Below are positions 21,784 to 34,330 of a DNA stretch of 64,000 bases, one piece after another; within the stretch, counting starts at the first letter, position 1, and each line of letters opens with the position of its first letter. This DNA is from Boesenbergia rotunda (lineage: Eukaryota; Streptophyta; Magnoliopsida; Zingiberales; Zingiberaceae). The stretch is from assembly GCA_024364735.1 (NCBI GenBank), contig JAGFNQ010000731.1, forward strand, positions 174,155-238,154, in the 5' to 3' direction. A program made the translations under genes and the position numbers. Under the pieces are notes generated by a model. The model was not told the DNA's origin, ran no database searches, and saw only the letters and a list, made by a program, of their open reading frames with translations.

Positions 21784-23335
21784 CCTTTGTCGCGTGCTTT
21801 CGCTTATCCCGCTAGTCCTTTGGTTCGCTAGATCTCTTACACGTTCATGTGTTCGTGTCTCTATGCGTATCCACACGAACACCATCTACGCCTCAGAGAG
21901 GAACCACCTTATTTGTGCTAGCAACTTGGGATGGTTCACAAAGCACAAGAACCTCCACTAGGGAGTTATGGATAAGGAGGAAGAAAGAACAGGAAGAGAG
22001 ATGCACCCTCTAGCCTTTAACAAGGGGGGTATTTATACTCATCTAATGAATACCAAGGGTCTATGTCCCTTGAGCTCCTCTCATCTTAATGCTAATAAAA
22101 CCCAATGAATACCAAGCCTCTTGGAATTCCTTGAGACTCTTAATATTCTATTCATCTAATGAATAGAATCTTAGCCTTCCTCTTAAATAATATTTTATTA
22201 AACCCTTTAATGAATATTATCGATAATTAATTGGTTGAGTCTATTCTAGATGAGTCTAACTCAAATTAGACTCAATCCCATAATCTAATTGGATTCACTT
22301 GAGTTTAACTCAATTAATCCAATTCGAATCAAATCTTAGTCAAACCAAGATCAATTAATCTCCGAAGCATCGTGTCATTAGTGTGTGACCCAATAGGTTC
22401 TCGTAACGTTGGCAATGTGTCTAAACCACTTTAGACCATAAGCAATGAGCGGCATCTAGCAATGCATCATTGCTACCCAAGTAACAAGAAAAGTCGAGAT
22501 CCGACTAAACCTCCGTGACTATGATAATGTATGACCTTGTCCTTCTATCCTCGATATCTAGATTGACCAATGAGGCATAGACCATGTCATCCTCAGTCAA
22601 TCTTGTGTTTCTTGATCCTCGAGTAGACTCACTCAAACAAATGAGCTCAATATCTCATATTGACTTATTTGAGCATGACCATGCGTTTTAGTAGGCCTAC
22701 TCGATCAAGGAGCCCACAGATATCACTCCCGTCATATGGGAGGGATAGATCTCATCTACATCACTCACATCCCTCCGCATAATTCATTACATACCCAGTG
22801 ATCGCCTTTATAGTCCACCCTGTTACGGGTGACGTTTGACGATACCAAAGTACATAACTCCTTATGTAGGGAACCGTAGTGACTTCAGGTCTAAGGACTA
22901 TTCATACCAATAGTCACATGAGAAAGTTTATGACACTCATATGACAATCTATGAAACTTTCTCATGGCGGGTCATTCAGTACACATTCTCCAATGTATAC
23001 CGATGTGTCAACTTGATATCACATATCCATGACTTGTGAGCTCAAGTCATCAGTTGACCTACATGCTAGTCTCCATGCATTAATATTGTCCTTGAATATT
23101 AATACTTGACTAGGAATGGTTTACAGTAGTGTTCTCTACATCATCTCACTATCGATTCAAGCAATTGATATAATGTAAATAAGAACCTACTACCCAAAGA
23201 TATTATTATACTTAGTTATTTGGCACAAATACAAAGTAAGTATAATAACTAATCATGCCTTTATTAATTATAGAATATGATACAACATGTCCCTAGTCAA
23301 TCATCACATAATTGTCTCTAGGGCTCCTACTAACA

Positions 23336-23346
23336 ATCTCCCACTA
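23336..23346 (-). promoter_or_regulatory. Polypurine tract of Copia-D
   Basis: On the minus strand AGTGGGAGAT sits immediately before the LTR start TGTTAGTAGG. This is the same type as in Copia-1. Confidence 0.8.
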
Positions 23347-23349
23347 ACA

Positions 23350-23889
23350 CTAGTGCCAATCACTGTAATATCTAATACCGAGTGACCTGGTATAACCATC
23401 ATGCTTCTTTTGTGCCAAATCCTTAGTCAAAGGATCTGTGATGTTAGAAGCAGTGTGTACTCTGCATATCCTCACATCTCCGCTGTCGATGATCTCTCGA
23501 ATGAGATGGAAGCGCCGTAGTATATGTTTGGTCCGCTGATGTGACCGAGGTTCCTTAGCCTGTGCAATAGCGCCATTGTTGTCACAATAGAGGTCTATCG
23601 GGTCCACAATGCTAGAAATCACACCAAGCTCTGCAATGAACTTCCGGATCCAAACAGCCTCTTTTGCCGTCTCAGACGCGGCAATATACTCGGCCTCTGT
23701 TGTAGAATCTGCGACTGTGTCCTGCTTCGAACTCTTCCAGCTCACAGCGCCACCATACAGGCAAAACACATACCCTAACTGCGATCTAAAATTATCCCTG
23801 TCTGTTTGTAAGCTTGCGTCACTGTAACCCTTTACAGCTAGCTCCTCAATGCCTTCAAATATCAAGAAATATTCTTTCGTCCTTCGCAA
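23350..23889 (-). pseudogene. pol: Copia-D RNase H (end of pol)
   Basis: The C-terminal RNase H of pol begins RRTKEYFLIFEGIEEL and includes YSDASLQTDRDNF, GAVSWKSSKQDTVADSTTEAEY, LYCDNNGAIAQAKEP and a DPLTKDLAQKKHD end. It is in the same frame as the RT part upstream. The two are separated only by a TGA at about 23914-23916, where a tryptophan codon is expected (TGG to TGA). The frame stops just before the PPT. Confidence 0.9.
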
Positions 23890-23916
23890 GTACTTAAGAA
23901 TATTCTTAACAGCTGT

Positions 23917-25983
23917 TCAGTGACTTTCACTTGGATCTGACTGGTACCTGCTCGTCATGCTCAAAGCATATGAGACATCTGGTCGAGTACAAAGCTTGGC
24001 ATACATGATAGACCCTATAGCGGATGCATAAGAGATCTGATCCATACGGTCTCTCTCCTCCTTAGAAGAGGGACCTTGAGTCTTCGAAAGACTCACACCA
24101 TGTGACATTGGCAGAAATCCATTCTTGGAATTCTGCATGGCAAAACGATTAAGCACCTTGTCAATATATGTACTCTGACTTAAGCCAAGCAATCTCTTAG
24201 ATCTATCTCTATAGATCTTGATGCCTTGGATATAGGCTGCTTCACCTAAGTCTTTCATTGAGAAACAATTCCCTAGCCACGTCTTTACAGACTGTAGTGA
24301 AGGGATATCATTCCCAATAAGGAGTATGTCATCTACATACAAGATCAGGAAGACAACTATGCTCCTACTAACCCTCTTATAGACACAGGGTTCATCTTCA
24401 TTCTTAATGAAACCAAACGCTTTGATTGCATCATCAAACTGAAGATTCCAGCTTCGAGAAGCTTGCTTTAATCCATAAATGGACCTTTGCAATTTACATA
24501 TCTTTCCAGCATGCTTTGGATCTATAAAACCCTTAGGTTGTGTCATATACACATCCTTGAGTAAATTTCCATTTAGGAATGCGGTTTTGACATCCATCTG
24601 CCAGATCTCGTAGTCATGGTAAGCTGCAATAGCAAGCATGATCCGAATAGACTTAAGCATCGCCACTGGTGAAAAGGTTTCATCATAGTCGATACCATGA
24701 ATTTGTTTGAAACCTTTAGCTACCAATCGCCCTTTATAGGTATGCATGCGTCCATCCATGTCAGTCCTTCTTCTAAAGACCCACTTACACCCAATGGGTT
24801 TAATTCCCTCAGGTGGATCAACCAAAGTCCATACTTGGTTAGTGTACATGGATTCCCTTTCGGATCTCATGACCTCTAGCCATTTCCCAGAATCTGGGCT
24901 CATCATAGCTTTTTGATAGGATGTAGGCTCATTCAACTCAATAAGCATAACGTCATTATGGTCAGACAAGAGAAATGAGTATCTCTTAGGCTGACGACGT
25001 ATCCTATCAGATCTGCGAAGAGGTTCGTCTACTTGAATAGCTTGTTGTTCCACAACTTCTTGTGCAACAATCTCATGATCCACAACATCTTGTGGTGTCT
25101 GTTCAATGTCCATTAAGGCCTCAGTACTATCTGCATCTTGAACTTCTTCAAGATGGATTTTACTCCCGCTAGTTCTTCTAGAAATAAACTCCTTTTCTAG
25201 AAAAATATCATTTCTAGCGACAAACACTTTGCCTTGTGTGGGATTGTAAAAGTAATATCCCTTCGTTTCCTTGGGATATCCAACAAAATAACACTTATCA
25301 GATTTGGGTCCTAGTTTATCTGAGACTTGACGTCGAACGTAAGCCTCACAACCCCAAATCTTCATAAAAGACATTGTGGGACTCTTCCCAGTCCATATCA
25401 TATATGGTGTTTTTGTGACGGCCTTTGATGGAACTCGGTTAAGTGTGAAAAGAGTCGTCTCTAGAGCGAATCCCCAGAAGGAAGTAGGAAGGTCTGTCTG
25501 ACTCATCATCGATCGTACCATATCTAATAGAGTACAATTTCTCCGCTCGGACACACCATTCCATTGTGGTGTTCCAGGTGGAGTGAGTTGGGATATGATC
25601 CCACACTCTGCTAGATGGTCATGAAACTCTTGGCTAAGGTATTCACCATCTCGATCTGATCGAAGCATCTTAATACTTTTGCTAAGTTGGTTTTGTACTT
25701 CACTTTTGAATTCTTTGAACTTTTTAAAAGATTCCGACTTGTGTTTCATGAGATACACATAGCCGTATTTACTGACATCATCAGTGAAAGTGATGTACTG
25801 ATAGTCTCCTCTAGCTACGACATTGAAAGGTCCACATACATTAGTATGTATGAGTCCTAACAAGTCTGTCGCTCTTTCGCCGTGTCCACTAAATGGAGTC
25901 TTGGTCATCTTGCCTAGAAGACAAGATTCACATGTCTCATATGATTCAAAATCAAATGAGTCCAGTAATCCATCGACTCTCAT
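23917..25983 (-). pseudogene. pol: Copia-D integrase and reverse transcriptase
   Basis: A 688-residue open stretch of pol. The zinc-binding end (CESCLLGK) is at about residues 17-24. The integrase core has D68/69 (FTDD), D110 (RSDRDGEY) and E146 (SERRN), so the DDE triad is present. The copia-specific WGCEAYVRR part follows. RT runs from about residue 365 (W-TLVDPP, KWVFRRR, KGFKQIHGIDYDETFSPV) to the catalytic YVDD at 549-552. The start is not a true start: the frame shifts near 25960-25980 from the upstream protease frame. The protein ends at a TGA that replaces Trp. Confidence 0.9.
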
Positions 25984-26824
25984 TTATATGTCCCAAGCGA
26001 CAATGCCAGAGATACGTTTGATCATTGGATTTGAACCGTTTGGCATTTATGTTATAGATTGGGTTTTCTAGGTCTAGAACATAGAGTTCATTCACAAGTG
26101 GTGCATTACAATAGAACATGTCATTTAACATTATGGAACAATATTTGTCCTTTATGATAAATGAAAAGCCTTTCTTGTCCAAACAAGATACTAAAATTAT
26201 ATTCTTAGTCAATGTAGGTACATAAAAGCACTCCTCTAGTTCTAAGATAAGCCCAGTGGGCAAAGATAAGGAATAAGTTCCTACAGCTATGGCAGCAACT
26301 CTTGCTCTATTGCCTACTCGTAGGTCCACTTCGCCCTTCATCAATGATCTAGCTCTTTGAAGGTCCTGCACATTAGTACAAATGTGAGACGCGCATCCTG
26401 TATCTAATACCCAAGAAAAAGAGATAGATAGATTGACTTCTATAACAAAAATACCTGAGGCAGAAGTCTCACTTCTTTTCTTCTTTACTTCCTCCAGGTA
26501 GAGTTTGCAGTTCCTCTTCCAATGTCCGGTCTCACCACAATGGAAGCAGGTCCCTTCCTTAGGCACCTTATCTTTAGCCTTGTATGTAGTAGAGTTGGCC
26601 TTGCCTTTGGCTTGGGTCTTACCCTTGCCTTTAGGCTTCCATTTACCTTTGCCCTTTTGTACCATCAGTACATTACTGGTTTTGGTTTTCTTGAGATTAG
26701 GTTCAACAGTTCTTAACATGCTGAGTATCTCAGGCAAAGGCTTGTCAATTTCATTCATGTTATAGTTCATGACAAATTGATTGTACCCTTCTGGCAACGA
26801 TTGCAAGATAAGGTCCTTAGCCAA
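25952..26824 (-). pseudogene. gag-pol: Copia-D gag end, zinc knuckle, protease and pre-integrase
   Basis: The 290-residue frame starts within gag (ILQSLPEGYNQFVMNY). It has a Lys/Gly-rich basic stretch (about 57-90), a CCHC knuckle at about 93-106 (CFHCGETGHWKRNC), the aspartic protease motif D-T-G at about 141 (WVLDTGCASHIC), and the gag-pre-integrase HHCC part near 270 (YLWHCRLGHINE). It is joined to upstream and downstream parts by frameshifts, near 26825 and 25965. Confidence 0.9.
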
Positions 26825-27296
26825 TTCTTGGCCCAGTGAAATCCTAGTCTTTCAAGGTTCTTGACATACACAATCATCTTGAGTACGTGAGTTCCTACAG
26901 GAGTTCCTTCTTGCATCTTGCATGCAAATAGGGCTTTAGACACCTCAAACCGCTAGTGTCTTGCTTGTCCTTGATATAGTTGTTTTAGATGCTCAACCAT
27001 CTCATGTGCATTCATGTTCTCATGTTGCTTCTGAAGCTCAGAGGTCATGGTGGCAAGCATAAGGCATGATACATTAAGTGCATCATCCTGATGTTTCTTG
27101 TAAGCATCCTTTTCAGCACGGGTGGCGGTAGCGACGGGTGCTTCTAGAAGGGGTTGCTCTAGGACGTACAATTTTTGTTCTTGTTTGAGGACTATCCTCA
27201 AGTTTCTGTACCAGTCCAGGAAATTAGCTCCGTTGAGCTTGTCCTTCTCAAGGACGGATTGTAGAGAGAGAGAGTATTTGACGTGTTAGATGACAT
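26825..27296 (-). pseudogene. gag: Copia-D gag, N-terminal part
   Basis: The start codon is at 27296 (MSSNTSNTL). The frame slips in an AG/CT microsatellite at about 27262-27272. After that slip it reads SVLEKDKLNGANFLDWYRN, then the stretch open from 27201 (LRIVLKQEQKLYVLEQPL, MLATMTSELQKQHENM). A TAG at about 26953 interrupts it before RFEVSKALFACKMQEG. This is the usual UBN2-type capsid order. Confidence 0.85.
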
Positions 27297-28560
27297 GGTG
27301 ATCTACAACAGTAAAATTATGCAGAAATAAGTATCATATCTAATTCATTTAATTAGGCCTTTAATTAAATGATGCTCCCACTGAATCGTAGAGCTTTGGT
27401 TGGGGTTAGTCATGGATGTAGGCAAACTCAATTTACCAACACTACTAGCTCCAAACCAAATAGTAATCATTATTCATATGGGACAAGATCCATATTATAA
27501 TTCATCTTGAGTTAGCTTTGGTTAATCGCCCAAGACTTGATATAATTAGGTAGGTAACATTTTATCAATTACATCTCATGCAACTCTTTGAAACAAAGGG
27601 TCAAGATCCACATTACACATCATCTTGAGTTAGCTTTGGCTAATCACCCAAGATATGGAATAATTGTTCTCTTACCCTATTTTCCCAACTTTTGGGATAT
27701 GCCTCCAAGTTTCTCAATCTAATTGAGGGGACTTAGTTAAGTCTCACCCAAAGTTTGATAGCGGGACATCACAATTGTCCTCTCGCACTCTACCAAGATA
27801 AAATGCGTTGCTTTGCTTTGACAAACCCAACAACAAATGATCGAGGTAGTTTATGAGTACCAAACTTTGGTAGGCATATTGAGTTGACTTAATTAAGATA
27901 AACATCTAAGCATGTATCACATACACACACATAGCATATATCAATATATAAGCAAGAAAATGTGACATGGTTATGGCCTGTATACTATGATCTTCTCAAG
28001 CCAATGAGAAAATCAATGGTCAACCTAGGGATAACATCTTCTCCAAGTGCATCCTTTGGTCGTCATGTGTCATCGACATCCTTCTTGTAACTTCATTCTT
28101 CAATGGACACTCCATTCCTCATTTTGTACATTACAATTTAGGAAAACTCGAGTTACATTCGAGTCTAAATCCATTTTACAACTAGATAAATAGAGATAAG
28201 GCACGACACACAGGCCGTATTATGAATTACAACATGCACACACATATTCATCCAATCATATTGGGGTTAAGGCCATAACCATGCACCATGTCATCAATCA
28301 CATACAATAGATTTAGGACATCAATTTTTATTATGATTGTAAAAATGCTCATAAGCCGAAACCATAGGTTATAAAATTTGTCGAGTACATTCGCATCATA
28401 GCACACTTTCATATTTCATATGATGATGCTATAGACTTTTAGTTTGATCAACACAAACTTTTGTATCTCAACAAATGCTCATACATTATACAATCTATAA
28501 TAAAATTATATCCTACTTCTATATCACATATAAAAGTTTTCTAAACTTTGTATGATCTTT
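27297..28560 (-). other. Copia-D 5' untranslated region
   Basis: About 1.26 kb between PBS and gag start has no recognisable ORF. It contains a roughly 120-bp direct repeat (CATCTTGAGTTAGCTTTGG at about 27503 and 27623). It is a long leader, presumably holding packaging signals. Confidence 0.6.
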
Positions 28561-28580
28561 CGCAAGTGGCTCTGATACCA
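28561..28580 (-). promoter_or_regulatory. Primer binding site of Copia-D
   Basis: TGGTATCAGAGCCACTTGCG on the minus strand contains a perfect 12-base match to the initiator tRNA-Met type PBS, one base inside the LTR. Confidence 0.92.
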
Positions 28581-28581
28581 C

Positions 28582-30256
28582 TGTAGGGATCTATAGGTAA
28601 AAATATTTAAAATCACAGCGAAAATAAGATCCCTCGAGCGATCCATGCGAAAGAAAAACTCATATAAAGTGATCTACAATTCCTATCTTATAGGAATACC
28701 TTTGTCGTGTGCCCTTCGCTTATCCCGCTAGTCCTTTGGTTCACCAGATCTCTTACACGTTCAAGTGTCCGTGTCTCTATGCGTATCCACACGAACACGA
28801 TTTACGCCTCGGAGAGGAACCACCTTAGTTGTGCTAGCAACTTGGGATGGTTCACAAAGCACAAGAACCTCCACTAGGGAGTTATGGACAAGGAGGAAGA
28901 AAGAAGAGGAAGAGAGATGCACCCTCTAGCCTTTGACAGGGGGGGTATTTATACTCATCTAATGAATACCAAGGGTCTATGTCCCTTGAGCTCCTCTCAT
29001 CTTAATGCTAATAAAACCCAATGAATACCAAGCCTCTTGGTATTCCTTGAGACTCTTAATATTCTATTCATCTAATAAATAGAATATCTCTTAGCCTTCC
29101 TCTTAAATAATATTTTATTAACCCCTTTAATGAATATTATTCATAATTAAGTGGTTGAGTCTAATCTAGATAAGTCTAACTCAAATTAGACTCAATCCCA
29201 TAATCTAATTGGATTCACTTGAGTCTAACTCAATTAATCCAATTGGAATCAAATCTTAGTCAAACCAAGATCAATTAATCTCCGAAGCATCATATCCTTA
29301 GTGTGTGTCCCAATAGGTTCTCGTAACGTTTGCAATGTGTCTAAACCACTTTAGACACATAAGCAATGAGCGGCATCTAGCAATGCATCATTGCTACCCA
29401 AGTAACAAGAAAAGTCGAGTTCCGACTAAACCTCCGTGACTATGATAATGAATGACCTTGTCCTTCTATCCTCGATATCTAGATTGACCAATGAGGCATA
29501 GACCGTGTCATCCTCAGTCAATCTTGTGTTTCTTGATCCTCGAGTAGACTCACTCAAACAAATGAGCTCAATATCTCATATTGACTCATTTGAGCATGAC
29601 CATGCGTTTTAGTAGTCCTACTTGATCAAGGGGCCCACAGATATCACTCCCGTCATATGGGAGGGATAGATCCCATCTACATTACTCACATCCCTCTGCA
29701 TAATCCATTACATACCCAGTGATCACTCTTATAGTCCACCCTGTTACGGGTGATGTTTGACGATACCAAAGTACATAACTCCTTATATAGGGAACCGTAG
29801 TGACTTCAGGTCTAAGGACTATTCATACCAATAGTCACATGAGAAAGTTTATGACACTCATATGACAATCTATGAAACTTTCTCATGGCGGGTCATTCAG
29901 TACACATTCTCCAATATATACCGATGTGTCAACTTGATATCATATATCCATGACTTGTGAGCTCAAGTCATCAGTTGACATACATGCTATTCTCCATGCA
30001 TTAATATTGTTCTTGAATATTAATACTTGACTAGGAATGGTTTAGAGTAGTGTTCTCTACATCATCTCACTATCGATTCAACCAATCAATATAATGTAGA
30101 TAAGTACTTACTACCCAAGGATATAATTATACTTAGTTATTTGGCACAAATACAAAGTAAGTATAATAACCAATCATGTTTTTATTAATTATAGAATATG
30201 ATACAAAATGTCCCTAGTCAATCATCACATAATTGGCTCTAGGGCTCCTACTAACT
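28582..30256 (-). repeat. Copia-D 5' LTR (right)
   Basis: 1675 bases, TGTAGGGATC to CCTACTAACT (the terminal A has changed to T). It is nearly colinear with the left copy. A minus-strand TATA box lies at about 28946-28956. Confidence 0.88.
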
Positions 30257-30770
30257 CTCTATGATGATGTTATAGTCTTATCGACGATAATAGCTAATTA
30301 TCAGGTCCACCGAACCATAGTGGACACTAGTAGCTCGGTCAACATACTTTATAAGAGAGTGTTTGAACAACTGCAGATCGACATGGCAAAGTTGCATCAA
30401 GTGGCCATGCCTTTGTTCGGATTCACAAGCAACAAGGTATAGTCGGTCGGACAAATTAAGCTGGTCATTTCCTTGGGAGAAGAGCCCCTAAAGAGGATCC
30501 GGTGGTCCATCTTCCTAATAGTTGACGTCGTTTTAACTTATAATGCAATATTGGGTCGGCCGACCCGTAATGAGTTCCGACCAGTTGTGTTTCCTTTCTA
30601 TCTTAATGACAAGTTTCCTGTAGGGGACCGAGTGGGGGATGCTCGGGGAGATCAAAGGGTAGCACGACATTGTTACATGGATGATGTCCGGTTGGAGGTC
30701 CAAAAGACGTTTAGGGTGCCACCGACCAGCTGCAATATGGTACAACCTTCACCCTGGGCTGAACTGTAGG
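30257..30770 (+). pseudogene. pol: Gypsy-E protease
   Basis: The frame reads YDDVIVLSTIIANYQVHRTIVDTSSSVNILYK, i.e. a retroviral-type aspartic protease in which the motif D-T-G-S is changed to D-T-S-S (Gly to Ser). A TAG follows at 30440 where Gln is expected. The rest (PLFGFTSNKV, LIVDVVLTYNAILGRPTRNEFRPV, FYLNDKFPVGDRVGDARGDQ) is the conserved C-terminal part. The homologous protease of Gypsy-I is at 58764-59327. Inactive. Confidence 0.82.
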
Positions 30771-30913
30771 AAGATAAGGAGGAGGTTCAGCTGCTCCCCG
30801 AACAAGAAGAAGCTAAGGTAAAGATAGAGGGGGGGGGGCCTCTCGGGCGAGCTGAGGCAAGAATTGATAAGATGTCAGGCATGAAACCAGGATGTATTTG
30901 GTTGGTCAATCGG

Positions 30914-32494
30914 AGATTTGAGAGGCATCCAACCAGAGGTCATGGATCATCATTTGCACGTTTACCCTAATGCCCGACCGGTAAAGTAGCGAAAAAAAGA
31001 ATTCAGTACTGAACAAAACAAAGTTATTCGAGCCAAGGTAGACAAGCTCTTGGAGGCTGGGCACATTCAAGAGGTTCAGTTCCCGACCTGACTAGCTAAC
31101 CTGGTGTTGGCATCCAAGCCGGACAATAAATGGTGTGTTTGCATTGACTTTCATGATCTCAATCGTGCCTACCCAAAAGATTGTTATCCTTTGCCGCCAA
31201 TCCACTAGATGGTGGACTCCACTGCGGAAAGTGAGTTGATCTGCATGTTGGACACGTATCAGGGGTACCATCAAGTTCCGCTAGCACCAACCGACCAGGA
31301 AATGGTCAGTTTTATCACGGCTGATGGTACATACTGTTATACTATGATGCCATTCGGATTGAAGAATATAGGGGCCACATATCAGCGGATGATGAGCAAA
31401 GTCTTCCGAGAGCAAATCGGATGAAACATCTATTGGTGCCCTGGTTAGTTTTGATGTGATCAACCAAGTTAAGTTAGGTCCTATTGGTTTTTGATCCCTC
31501 TGTCTAACTGTGCAAGAACTTAGGAGCGGAGGAAGTTGAGCGTAAGACGCAATCGACAAGAAGGATTGCATGGGGAAGTGAGCCAATGGGCTCGGTGCAT
31601 CCGAGGGACGCGGAAGCTGTGGAAATGTACACTGGCGGAGCGAGAAGGATGTGCACGACGTTTGAGGGACGAGAAGTAGGAAAGAAGGATGCTCAAGGGG
31701 CGAAAGGCCAGAGTCGGGTTTGAGTGAGCCTAACTTCGGTTGGCCAGAAATTACCCAAAGAAGACCCGTTGAAATTTAGTCAGCGAGATACTGACCAAAG
31801 GCTTCTCGAGCGCCCAGGATCTCGGGCGCCTAAGCACTCGGGTGCCCCTGTGCATACAGGCACCCGAGAGTCCATAGTTATCAGCCAATCTACCGTTTGC
31901 AACCGTTGCGCTGCGGATAACTCTCAGGCCATGTGTCAGGCACCCTGGAGCACTCGGGTGCCCCAGTATTGCCACATCAACAAATGGATAAGTTTGACCA
32001 GGGCTATAAATAGGCCACGAGAGCTCAGTTTCAATTCATCCATCAACTACATACAATTCATTTATTAGTTTTCTTCTGTCTTGTGCTTCATAGTCTATAA
32101 AAGGCTTCTCCGCCAGAATGAGATTTTGAGAGTGAGCTTCAGTCATCTTGGATTAGCAACCACCTAGGTTGCAACCAAATAAATTTCTGTGTCTGAACCT
32201 TTTACTAGTTTAATTTGTTTATGTTTGTTTTAACTAATTATTGTAACTAATCTGAATTCTTTGTAAGACCGCACAAAAGATTTAGTTTTATTTTACAGTG
32301 GCAATTTATCCCCCCTCTTACCGGTCCACCTCGACCCAACAACATCGAGGTATACGTCGACGATATCCTCATCATGTCTTCTCGAGCCGATGACCTTATA
32401 AATGACATTGAAGAAATGTGTAGCACGCTAAGAAAGCATGGGTTGAAGCTAAACCCAGCCAAGCACCTCTTCCGAGCTAAGAGTGGGAAGTTCC
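30914..32494 (+). pseudogene. pol: Gypsy-E reverse transcriptase, first parts (split by LTR-F)
   Basis: RT begins about 30914 (DLRGIQPEVMDHHL, ARPVK stop RKKEF). It continues through HIQEVQFPT stop LANLVLASKPDNKWCVCIDFHDLNRAYPKD and LDTYQGYHQVPL to MMPFGLKNIGATYQRMMSKVF at 31425. After the solo LTR-F it resumes exactly at 32347 with EVYVDDILIMS, the catalytic YVDD box, to KSGKFL at 32494. The stops are TAG and TGA at former Gln, Trp or Arg codons. Confidence 0.85.
31431..32341 (+). mobile_element. LTR-F: solo LTR in the RT of Gypsy-E
   Basis: 911 bases from TATTGGTGCCC (TG changed to TA) to GACCCAACA, flanked by a perfect ACATC duplication (31426-31430, 32342-32346). It splits the RT codons just before YVDD. 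It holds GGCGCCC/GGGTGCCC motifs, a TATA box (CTATAAATAG, 32004-32013) and a CCCCCCTCTTACC block near its end. A related LTR lies in the minus orientation at about 32858-33805. Confidence 0.88.
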
Positions 32495-34325
32495 TATTGG
32501 AGCAATCTATAGTTCATGGGACCATGTATTTTGATATTTGGGAAAAGGGTTTAAGTTAGGTTTACCCTTATATTTGATATGTGTATATGAGTGTACAGGT
32601 TCTGCAAGATACACATAGACTCATCTTGATAGCTTCAGGTCCGGTGAAGGATGGTGTGTCTGAGGGACAGTGGACAAGGCAAAAATAATGAGCCGAGGGA
32701 AACATACTGCAAGGCATACACGAAGGATGACATGTGAAGATGAGCCACGGGCTTGTACGCATCCGAGGGACGAGAGCAAAAGTCAAAGAAGGCTTGAAGG
32801 CAACAGGTCGAGGCTGCAAGAAGAGTCAAGTGAGTCGTGAGGGTCTGAGTACTAAGTGAATTGAGGGGGATCGAAAGTCGGCAAGAGGGGGGAGGTGAAT
32901 TGCCCCTATAAAAGAAAACTCTATCTCTTGTTTTTGCTTAACAAAAATATTAGTTAGAACACAAATATCATAAATAAATAAAGCAAATAATAAATAAAGA
33001 GACAATCGGATTTACTTGGTTTGCAACCGAGGAAGTTACTAATCCAAGGTTGAATATGGCTCGATCATCCTAAATATTACTCTTTCGGGCGGAGAAGCCT
33101 CTTACACGTGGAATGCTCAGAAAAAGTAAGAGAAACTATTCTAAACTTGTTTGATAATGCTTGGAATACAATGAATGAATCAAACTGAGCTTTAGGGGTC
33201 TATTTATAGCCCCAGTAGCAGTTATCCATTTGCTGACGTGACACTTGTAGGGCGCCCAAGAGCTCTCGGGATCCTGACACATGGCCTGATGCTTATCCAG
33301 AAAGTAACGTTCACAAACGGCTAAAACATAGCCTCTCGGGTGCTCGATAGCACAGGAACACCCGAGTGCTCCAGCGCCTGACAGCCCAGGCGCCCGTGTG
33401 CTCACGGGCGCCTGGGCGCCCGACAGTGGCTATTTTGGTCTGCAGCCACTGACCATTCTCCAGCCTGTCTTCCGGTCTTCTTGGGTGATATCCGTCCAAC
33501 CAGAGTTAGGCTCACCCGAACCTGAGTCCGGCCTTTCGCCCCTCGAGCATCCTTCCTCCTGACTTCTCATCCCTCGGATGTCGCGCACATTCTTCTCGCT
33601 TCACCGGCATATTCTTCCACAGAGCTCCGCATCCCTCGGATGCACCGAGCCCGTCAACTCCCTTTCCGTGCCATCCTTCTCGACCTCTACATCTTCCGCT
33701 CGACTTCCTGCACTCCTAAATTCATGTACACTTAGACACAAGGATTAAACACATCAGAACCTAACTTAAATTGGTTGATCACATCAAAACTAACCTGGGG
33801 TACTTGCATGAATTATATTTAGGATGAAAAATCCTAGGTTTAGGGTTTGGTCAGTCGACTGGTAGTGGTCACAGAAAGATTATTGACTAATTTTCTGTGC
33901 AATCGACTAGTGTTGGCACTAGTCGACTGATAACGGTTAGTTTAACCATGAGCTCTATTTAAGGGAGCTCGGTTTGGCTAGTTAGGGTTGACAAAATTGG
34001 CTTTGATTAAAGGCCAATTAGTGGTCTTTATGCTCAGAGGTCGTGTTGAGGGTGTGGTCAAGTTTCTCTACCCACAAGGAGCGACACGAGCTAGCCGGAG
34101 GTCTTCTAGGGACTAATTCAAAGACGGATAGGGATCGCCCACCTTACGGACAACCGTAGAGTAGGAGTTTTATCTCCTAACCACGTAAATTGTTGTGTCT
34201 TTCTTCTTGTTAGTTTTACTTTAATTATATTCTGCTTACGCAACTAAGAAGTGTAGGAAGAGAGCGATTGATTTGGGAGCAACATCTATTCACCCCCCTC
34301 TAGCTGGTCTGATCAAGATTTAACA
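32495..34325 (+). mobile_element. LTR-G: solo LTR in the RT of Gypsy-E, with an F-type LTR inside
   Basis: It starts TATTGGAGCAATC and ends GATTTAACA, flanked by GTTCC (32490-32494, 34326-34330). It is colinear with the Copia-G2 LTR at 41375-42335 except for the F-type insert. It carries CAGTCGACTG-type palindromes near 33851 and 33901-33930 and the ATTCACCCCCCTCTA block at 34288. After it the gypsy frame resumes with LGYIVTEPGI. Confidence 0.86.
32858..33805 (-). mobile_element. F-type solo LTR nested in LTR-G
   Basis: On the minus strand this matches LTR-F: the region CAGAACCTAACTTAAATTGG/TTGATCACATCAAAACTAAC is the reverse complement of the LTR-F start, and AGAGGGGGGAGGTGAATTGCC of its end. 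GGGCGCCTGGGCGCCC motifs and a TATA box (minus, about 33199-33209) are present. The borders are approximate and no clean target-site duplication could be read. Confidence 0.72.
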
Positions 34326-34330
34326 GTTCC

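Larger units (their letters stand above)
14812..23335 (-). repeat. Copia-D 3' LTR (left), split by Copia-C
   Basis: The LTR is in two pieces, 14812-14933 and 21789-23335 (1669 bases together), against 1675 for the other copy. It begins TGTAGGGAT and ends CCTACTAACA on the + strand. A minus-strand TATA box (GAGTATAAATAC) lies at 22030-22041. The break falls in AGGAATACCTTT, which reads on as GTCGCG after the insert. Confidence 0.88.
14812..30256 (-). mobile_element. Copia-D: complete minus-strand copia element (with Copia-C inside)
   Basis: Both LTRs (about 1.67 kb), PBS, gag, protease, integrase, RT, RNase H and PPT are present on the minus strand. The flanks are CTCCA (14807-14811) and CTCTA (30257-30261), a target-site duplication with one mismatch. 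The gypsy frame before it (GLEVLH) joins the frame after it (DDVIV). The pol has stops and frameshifts, so it is inactive. Its left LTR was later split by Copia-C. Confidence 0.9.
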
